Positions 7,361 through 11,668 of a DNA stretch of 11,668 bases are shown one piece after another. Under the pieces are notes generated by a model. That model was not told the DNA's origin and ran no database searches. It worked only from the letters and a program-made list of their open reading frames with translations. How positions within the stretch are numbered: position 1 is the first letter of the stretch; the number at the start of each line of letters is the position of its first letter. This stretch comes from JBCDCE01 sp039182515 (GTDB lineage: Bacteria; Pseudomonadota; Alphaproteobacteria; Rhodobacterales; Rhodobacteraceae): assembly GCA_039182515.1 (NCBI GenBank), contig JBCDCE010000080.1:1-11668 (forward strand), written 5' to 3'. The translations under genes were made by a program, and so were the position numbers.

Positions 7361-7834
7361 TTATCGGCGCGCCTCGCCGGATTTGCCGGTTTGAGTGGGT
7401 GATAAATCGGGATCTATTCCCGCCTCAATCAAAGCCTTTCGCAGCGCATCCCAGCTTTCTTCACCAGGTTCTTCGGCCCGCTTGTTGGTTTTGGCGTTTT
7501 CAGACTGCTTAAGTCGTTTGGCCTCACGCTGACTTTTGAGCACTTTGCTCAACCGAAATTGTACATATGCGCGGAGCACCCAATTTAACTTTGTGCCATA
7601 GCCTGGCCCCATCGCGCGGAAATACTTCAAAACAGCGTCGTCGACATAAAGCGAGATGCGCGTCCGCTTTTGCCAAGCGGGCCCATTTGCATCTTCGAGA
7701 GCCGCCCAATCTGAAGGAATGACACTGCCCAAAGCGGTCAGATCAAAGGCGTTTTGCTCAAGCGCGATAAGGGGCTCCAGACCTTTCAAGTAGGCCTCAA
7801 CACGGGCGGATGTTTTGGGCAATTCTAAAGGCAT
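7361..7834 (-). CDS. BrnA-like ribbon-helix-helix protein (lone antitoxin/regulator type)
   Basis: The protein has 157 residues from the ATG at 7834. An ATG at 7927 would add 31 residues of non-conserved sequence and has no ribosome binding site, so the later start is preferred, though its own site (AGAAAG) is weak. Residues about 57-93, KRTRISLYVDD.VLKYFRAMGPGYGTKLNWVLRAYV, match the BrnA antitoxin pattern (strand, helix, GxGY, helix). In BrnT/BrnA modules this protein binds DNA and neutralises the RNase-like BrnT. No BrnT lies on either side here, so a stand-alone regulator is likelier. A charged C-terminal tail (about 100-157) is poorly conserved. It sits between VPLPA copies 1 and 2, divergent from copy 2, and the shared intergenic palindromes make it a candidate local regulator. 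Confidence 0.75.
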   Translation of the reverse strand: MPLELPKTSARVEAYLKGLEPLIALEQNAFDLTALGSVIPSDWAALEDANGPAWQKRTRISLYVDDAVLKYFRAMGPGYGTKLNWVLRAYVQFRLSKVLKSQREAKRLKQSENAKTNKRAEEPGEESWDALRKALIEAGIDPDLSPTQTGKSGEARR

Positions 7835-7927
7835 TTTGGGCTTTCTGAACACGACCTTAGCCAGTCTGCACAGTGGCCCTTTCGAGAGAGTTAGCGCTCC
7901 GATTCGGTGCATAAAGATCTCGTTCAT

Positions 7928-8161
7928 TTATTAACAAAATCCGCATCACTCGGGCTCAGTATTTGGAATTCTGGCAAAAGAGCGGCACATTTTGGGCAGG
8001 CATCATCTATCAATTTTCCGAAAATACCATTGTAAATCAATTATTTAAAAGAAACTACGTCAGATTGCTGACACATTGTTTCCAAAAATCCGGGTAATTT
8101 GTGGCGGGCGAATAGGTTAACGTGACCAGGTGTGTGAGTTAATGGTCGAGGGGACCTAACT
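7928..8161. promoter_or_regulatory. Palindrome-rich divergent region upstream of VPLPA-CTERM copy 2
   Basis: This AT-rich stretch holds ATTTTC-c-GAAAAT (8013-8025), ATTG-taaat-CAAT (8029-8041) and GTCAG-attg-CTGAC (8059-8072). CACATTTTGGGC (7986-7997) resembles CACATTTGGGC upstream of copy 1. The palindromes lie between the BrnA-like gene and copy 2 and would suit binding by a dimeric regulator. GAGGGGA about 8 nt before the ATG at 8162 is the ribosome binding site. Confidence 0.5.
7983..7998 (+). promoter_or_regulatory. Possible sigma54-like element upstream of copy 2
   Basis: CGGCACATTTTGGGCA has GG and GC dinucleotides exactly 10 nt apart and the GGCAC core of a -24/-12 promoter, but TT of the -12 box is replaced by GG. 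PEP-CTERM genes in some bacteria are sigma54-dependent, which makes this worth noting. The match is incomplete and the site lies 164 bp from the start codon. Confidence 0.2.
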
Positions 8162-8917
8162 ATGAAAACTTTGAAACTAACGGCTGCTGCGGCAGCCCTT
8201 GCACTTGCTGCGCCTATTGCAGCAAATGCAACCACCGTGAGCGGTGCAGGCGAGTATGTCGTCGATGGTGGCTGGGTTTGGACCAACCAGTTGGTCAGCG
8301 ACAGCTCGGGCAACAACCGCAAGTATCGCTCTTGGAATACGGACAGCCGCAACAGCCGCTGGACGCTGAACAACGACGGCACTGCCAGCCTCACCATCAT
8401 GGGTGAGAACAAAGGCAGCCATAATCTGAACATCGCGTTGAACATGACGTTTGATATCTCAAACGCGCATCAAAACGGTTACTGCCAAGGCTATGCCGGC
8501 AACGATTGTACCGCAGATCCACGCGGTCGCCCGGTGTTTGACACATCGGACTGGCAGTACTTCAATATTCTGTCCGGCTCGATGACAATCGAGAGCGAAG
8601 ACGGTGCAGGCAGCACGCTTGCAAGCGTCACATATGCACTGTCTGACTACACAAATGGCAACCACCAGCCACAGCTCGGCACCGGTGGTGACGCGTTTAA
8701 CCCTGACGAGTACGGCTTCTCGTCCTGGTTGGCTTGGACACGTACATCTGGGTTCGACAACGATTCCATGTTCAGCTTCCTCGACAATTCGACGATGGAC
8801 TCGGCACGTCATGGCGACATCAACATCCAACTGGCGCCCGTGCCACTTCCAGCTGGCTTGGTTTTGATGTTGGGCGCATTGGGCGCAACTGGCCTGGTTC
8901 GTCGTAAGTCGGCCTAA
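8162..8917 (+). CDS. VPLPA-CTERM sorting domain protein, copy 2
   Basis: The protein has 251 residues. The signal peptide covers 1-23 (MKTLKLTAAAAALALAAPIA, cleavage after ANA), and the VPLPAGLVLM sorting tail ends in RRKSA (227-251). The core holds SRWTLNNDGTASLT, the two-cysteine loop GYCQGYAGNDC, RPVFDTSDWQYFNILSGSMT, a YALSDYTNGNHQPQLG block and HGDINIQL. These align block for block with copy 3 and, less closely, with copy 1. The two cysteines probably form a disulfide after export. No catalytic residues are recognised. The tail predicts processing by an exosortase (VPLPA-specific type), not encoded in the window. Transcription may continue into copy 3 past a strong hairpin. Confidence 0.87.
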   Translation: MKTLKLTAAAAALALAAPIAANATTVSGAGEYVVDGGWVWTNQLVSDSSGNNRKYRSWNTDSRNSRWTLNNDGTASLTIMGENKGSHNLNIALNMTFDISNAHQNGYCQGYAGNDCTADPRGRPVFDTSDWQYFNILSGSMTIESEDGAGSTLASVTYALSDYTNGNHQPQLGTGGDAFNPDEYGFSSWLAWTRTSGFDNDSMFSFLDNSTMDSARHGDINIQLAPVPLPAGLVLMLGALGATGLVRRKSA

Positions 8918-8964
8918 GATACCAATCGACCGCGAAAGTTAAGTATCTGTTTTAAATGAGTATC

Positions 8965-8990
8965 GGAGGCGCGCTTCGCATCGCGCCTCC
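8965..8990 (+). terminator. Strong 9-bp hairpin between copies 2 and 3
   Basis: GGAGGCGCG (8965-8973) and CGCGCCTCC (8982-8990) pair perfectly around the 8-nt loop CTTCGCAT. The tail is atccctagagttt, not a T-run, so it may be a weak or factor-assisted terminator, an mRNA-stabilising hairpin or an attenuator that lowers copy 3 relative to copy 2. Confidence 0.55.
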
Positions 8991-9089
8991 ATCCCTAGAG
9001 TTTCAATTGCAACAAGAAACGACCTCAAACCGACACACATGAGAGGGCGTCGGGCGTCACGAGTATCACCGTTAAAGAGGAACAGTATC

Positions 9090-9860
9090 ATGAAAACCCT
9101 GCTTAAATCCGCCGCCATTGCGGCTGTTGGGCTCTGCTTGCCGCTCATGGCGCAGGCCACCACCGTCAGCAACACTGGCACCTATGTTGTCTCCGACCGT
9201 GCCACGGGCGACGGCATTTTGACCCACGGTTTGGTCCGTGATGGCAATGGCGATTACCTTGGCGGCGCCTATCAAAAATGGAGCGTGGACAATCGCACAA
9301 GCCGCTGGACATTGAACTCCGACGGCACAGCCTCCCTGTCGATGACCGGCACCAACCTTGCTGACAGCAGCCTGTCGGTATCCATGGATCTGACCATGAA
9401 CATCAACGACAGCGATTTCAACGGCGTCTGTATGGGGTACGTCAACAACGACTGCACGCTCGATCGTCGCCACCGTCCGGTTTTTGACACCAGCGATTGG
9501 CAGTACTTCGACATTCTGTCTGGTTCAATGACCGTTTCCAGCACTCTGGAATCTGTGACCTGGGCACTGACCGATAAAAACCCTGCCCGTCCGACACAGT
9601 TTGGCGACGGCGCAAATGCCTTCGACCGCGGTGTGAACCCCAACGATCTGGGCCTTTCCGCTTGGTACGACCTGAAACAAACAACAAAAACGGGCGAAGA
9701 CCCCAACTATAGCTTCATCCCAAGCTTCAGCGGTTCGAACCTGATGCACACAGACATCAACCTCAATGTCGCACCCGTTCCGCTTCCAGCTGGCCTGGTG
9801 CTGATGATCGGTGCCTTGGGCGCAACCGGGCTTGTTCGCCGCAAAGCGCGCGCGGCCTAG
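9090..9860 (+). CDS. VPLPA-CTERM sorting domain protein, copy 3
   Basis: The protein has 256 residues from the ATG at 9090, chosen because AGAGG lies 9 nt upstream and a signal peptide begins there (MKTLLKSAAIAAVGLCLPLM, cleavage after AQA). An in-frame ATG at 9039 would add a basic leader that spoils the signal. The core is close to copy 2: SRWTLNSDGTASLS, GVCMGYVNNDC, RPVFDTSDWQYFDILSGSMT and HTDINLNV. The tail VPLPAGLVLMIGALGATGLV-RRK (230-256) is nearly identical to copy 2 in protein and close in DNA, which points to tandem duplication. It lacks the HQPQLG block spacing of copy 2 and carries a WALTDKNPARPTQFGDG variant. It is probably a surface-processed protein; its function is unknown. 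Confidence 0.87.
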   Translation: MKTLLKSAAIAAVGLCLPLMAQATTVSNTGTYVVSDRATGDGILTHGLVRDGNGDYLGGAYQKWSVDNRTSRWTLNSDGTASLSMTGTNLADSSLSVSMDLTMNINDSDFNGVCMGYVNNDCTLDRRHRPVFDTSDWQYFDILSGSMTVSSTLESVTWALTDKNPARPTQFGDGANAFDRGVNPNDLGLSAWYDLKQTTKTGEDPNYSFIPSFSGSNLMHTDINLNVAPVPLPAGLVLMIGALGATGLVRRKARAA

Positions 9861-9873
9861 CGTCTGCCAGACG

Positions 9874-9895
9874 GGCTCGGGCTCTTAACCGAGCC
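9874..9895 (+). terminator. Hairpin after copy 3 (first of two)
   Basis: GGCTCGG (9874-9880) pairs with CCGAGCC (9889-9895) around an 8-nt loop. There is no T-run after it (ttcatccc), so it is probably an auxiliary or 3'-end protecting structure before the real terminator. Confidence 0.5.
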
Positions 9896-9929
9896 TTCAT
9901 CCCGGCTTAAAGATCCGTAAAACTTTTGA

Positions 9930-9966
9930 GAAAAGCGCTCTCGATGAGGGCGCTTTTCGCGTTTTT
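9930..9966 (+). terminator. Intrinsic terminator closing the VPLPA-CTERM cluster
   Basis: GAAAAGCGCTCTC (9930-9942) pairs with GAGGGCGCTTTTC (9946-9958) over 13 positions with one U-G wobble and a 3-nt loop. GCG and TTTTT (9962-9966) follow. This is a textbook rho-independent terminator. It separates copy 3 from the metalloprotease, so that gene needs its own promoter. Confidence 0.85.
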
Positions 9967-10027
9967 GTTCATGTCGCGTTAAGAGCTGTGAACGTATCCC
10001 AAACACCGGTCGGGGCGACACCTTTTT

Positions 10028-10032
10028 GAGGG
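10028..10032 (+). promoter_or_regulatory. Ribosome binding site of the M10 metalloprotease
   Basis: GAGGG lies 6 nt before the ATG at 10039 and agrees with the family N-terminus that starts there. Confidence 0.6.
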
Positions 10033-10038
10033 TCGTAT

Positions 10039-11668
10039 ATGTGTCTCTTGTGTACAGCGGATCTGTTCGATCCTGCGGTGTTAGGCTTTGGTCAAACCTC
10101 CCAAACGCTGCCAGGCTTGGGTGGAATGGAGGGGTCTCCTGGAAACACCGGAACGCTTTCCCAGCCCCAAAGCAGTTTAATATCCGCCGGAAATCACTCT
10201 ACGGTTTTTGCCTCCGGAGATAGCACAATCGACGGTTTGTTGATCGGAACAGCCTGGGCCGAACCCACACTGAACTTTGCCTTTCCGAGCGACTCAAGCT
10301 TTTTCACATCGCCCTATGAGATCGCCCCTGGCCAAATGGATACGGGCTACGTAAATTCCTTTGTTGCGACCTCTGCCGCGTTCCAAACGGTTGTTCGGGA
10401 TATGATGAGCGACCTAGACGGCATGTTGGCTGTGACCTTTGTTGAAACAGCCAATACCGATGCTGAACTGGTGTTCGCACGCACCACCGACACCGATCTC
10501 GGCACCGCCAGTGGCCGCTTTCCCAGCTATGGTGCGAACCAAGGCCATCAGTGGTACCGCAATCATATCTACGAGCAATCGCCCACGATGGGCAGCTACA
10601 CCTGGGCAACGATCCTGCACGAAACAGGCCACACGCTGGGCCTCGCCCATGCCCACAGTGCTGACAGCATTTCGGGCGATTTTGTTGGGCAGGTTCAGCC
10701 AAGAGAACGCGACAACATGGAATTTACCGTGATGTCTTATCGGTCTTATGAAAACGCGCCCACCACGGGCTACCGCAACGAGACCTACGGCTTTGCCCAG
10801 AGCTTCATGATGGATGATATCGCGGCCATGCAATATCTCTATGGCGCTGATTTCACGATGAATTCCGGAGATACCGTCTATACCTTCAGCACCACAACCG
10901 GCGAGATGTTTGTGGATGGCGTTGGCCAAGGCACGCCAGGTGACAACCGAATTTTCCGCACGCTTTGGGATGGCGATGGCACAGATACTTACGATCTTTC
11001 GAACTATTCCCAAGCGCTTGAGATTGATCTGACACCCGGCGGCTGGTCAAAGCTGGACGACGCGCAACGTGTGGATCTGGGCAACGGTAATCTGGCACGG
11101 GCCAACGTGTATAACGCGCGGCTTTTTGAAGAAGATGCTCGTAGTCTGATCGAAAACGCCGTGGGGGGTAGCTCGGATGATATCATCGTGGGCAACCGCG
11201 CCAAAAACCGGCTGGAAGGCGGTTTGGGCAAAGACATGCTCTACGGTGGCGGCGGGGTTGATACCCTCCTTGGAGGAGCCGGCAATGACATTCTCTACGG
11301 CGACGACGCGCCCCCGGGCCCCGGCGCAGCCTCTGGGATTTCATTGGGAACCAGCACCTATAGCCACGGCAACACCCATGGCAGTTTTGCCAATGCCTTT
11401 GAGATCACGGACCGGTTTAGCTTTGATGACGACGCCAATATCGCGGATGCCACCACGCTTGCGCATACCAGCCTCAGTTTCACCGGACCGGGCAGCGGAA
11501 CTGTGCCCGCACAATACTACGCGATCACCATCACCCGCGGCACGGTTCTCATTTTGGACCTTGATGACAGCGCGAACCTCGACAGTTGGATCAATGTTTA
11601 CAATGCAGGCCAAGAAGTGCTGGCTTTCAACGACGATGCGGGCGGAGATCCCGGCTCGGAAACCGAGC
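10039..11668 (+). CDS. M10 (serralysin-type) zinc metalloprotease with RTX repeats, 3' end outside window
   Basis: The frame is open for 543 codons and runs off the edge. It begins MCLLCTADLFDP, the usual N-terminus of Rhodobacterales M10 proteases, and has no signal peptide. Residues 194-204 are HETGHTLGLAH, the zinc motif (His 194, 198, 204; catalytic Glu 195). The Met-turn VMSY has Met 232. From about 375 to 422 come glycine-aspartate RTX nonapeptides (GGSSDDIIVG, GGLGKDMLYG, GGGGVDTLLG, GGAGNDILYG), which bind calcium. From about 440 a PPC/DVUA0089-like beta domain begins (DRFSFDDDANIADATT, YYAITITRG, LDLDDSANLDSWINVY, FNDDAGGDPGS). RTX proteases are exported by a type 1 system through a C-terminal signal, which would lie beyond the window. 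They degrade extracellular proteins and bind Ca2+ outside the cell. Confidence 0.92.
   Translation, partial: MCLLCTADLFDPAVLGFGQTSQTLPGLGGMEGSPGNTGTLSQPQSSLISAGNHSTVFASGDSTIDGLLIGTAWAEPTLNFAFPSDSSFFTSPYEIAPGQMDTGYVNSFVATSAAFQTVVRDMMSDLDGMLAVTFVETANTDAELVFARTTDTDLGTASGRFPSYGANQGHQWYRNHIYEQSPTMGSYTWATILHETGHTLGLAHAHSADSISGDFVGQVQPRERDNMEFTVMSYRSYENAPTTGYRNETYGFAQSFMMDDIAAMQYLYGADFTMNSGDTVYTFSTTTGEMFVDGVGQGTPGDNRIFRTLWDGDGTDTYDLSNYSQALEIDLTPGGWSKLDDAQRVDLGNGNLARANVYNARLFEEDARSLIENAVGGSSDDIIVGNRAKNRLEGGLGKDMLYGGGGVDTLLGGAGNDILYGDDAPPGPGAASGISLGTSTYSHGNTHGSFANAFEITDRFSFDDDANIADATTLAHTSLSFTGPGSGTVPAQYYAITITRGTVLILDLDDSANLDSWINVYNAGQEVLAFNDDAGGDPGSETE

Noticed and set aside
7361..7834. A complete BrnT/BrnA toxin-antitoxin module
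   Set aside because: No BrnT-like toxin gene exists on either side; both flanks are VPLPA-CTERM genes or non-coding DNA.
7835..7927. Longer N-terminus of the BrnA-like protein from 7927
   Set aside because: No ribosome binding site is seen before it and the extra 31 residues look non-coding. The alternative cannot be fully excluded because the site before 7834 is also weak.
10304..11013. Minus-strand open frames opposite the metalloprotease (132 and 199 codons)
   Set aside because: The plus strand encodes the zinc motif, Met-turn and RTX repeats in one continuous frame; the antisense frames are shadows.

Overview
The window reads as a marine Rhodobacterales-type alphaproteobacterium (Roseobacter-like). 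The clues are VPLPA-CTERM sorting tails, an M10 RTX metalloprotease with the characteristic MC-x-LC N-terminus, a BrnA-type ribbon-helix-helix protein with the GPGYG...VLRA signature, and moderately GC-rich coding. No rRNA, tRNA or CRISPR array is visible. The assignment is an inference from protein families; species cannot be named from this.

Left part (1-1200): the last 42 codons of an IS5-family transposase enter from outside the window. The element runs straight into the remains of a KAP-family P-loop NTPase gene. That gene has lost its 5' part, including Walker A, to the insertion and also carries an in-frame amber stop, so it is a doubly broken pseudogene.

Middle (1266-6000): a secreted Sel1-repeat protein (minus) diverges from ettA, an ABC-F translation factor (plus). 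Convergent with ettA, and overlapping its stop codon, is a two-gene minus-strand operon of unrecognised inner-membrane proteins (231 aa with one N-terminal anchor; 160 aa with about three membrane segments and a TTG start).

Right part (6000-11668): a 470 bp intergenic region full of short repeats leads into three related Sec-exported proteins with VPLPA-CTERM tails (6462-7244, 8162-8917, 9090-9860). They share a two-cysteine loop, a DTSDWQYF...SGSMT block and an H-x-DIN motif just before the sorting tail. A minus-strand BrnA-like DNA-binding protein sits between the first and second copies, convergent with copy 1 and divergent from copy 2, sharing a palindrome-rich promoter region with copy 2. 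Copies 2 and 3 are separated by a strong hairpin, and a classical intrinsic terminator closes the cluster. After it comes a large M10 zinc metalloprotease (serralysin type, no signal peptide, RTX repeats, then a PPC-like domain), open at the right edge.

Most interesting unit: the triplicated, otherwise unnamed VPLPA-CTERM family with a candidate local RHH regulator and shared upstream motifs. The products are probably cell-surface or matrix proteins processed by an exosortase encoded elsewhere. The neighbouring type-1-secreted protease may belong to the same extracellular programme, but that link rests on adjacency only.
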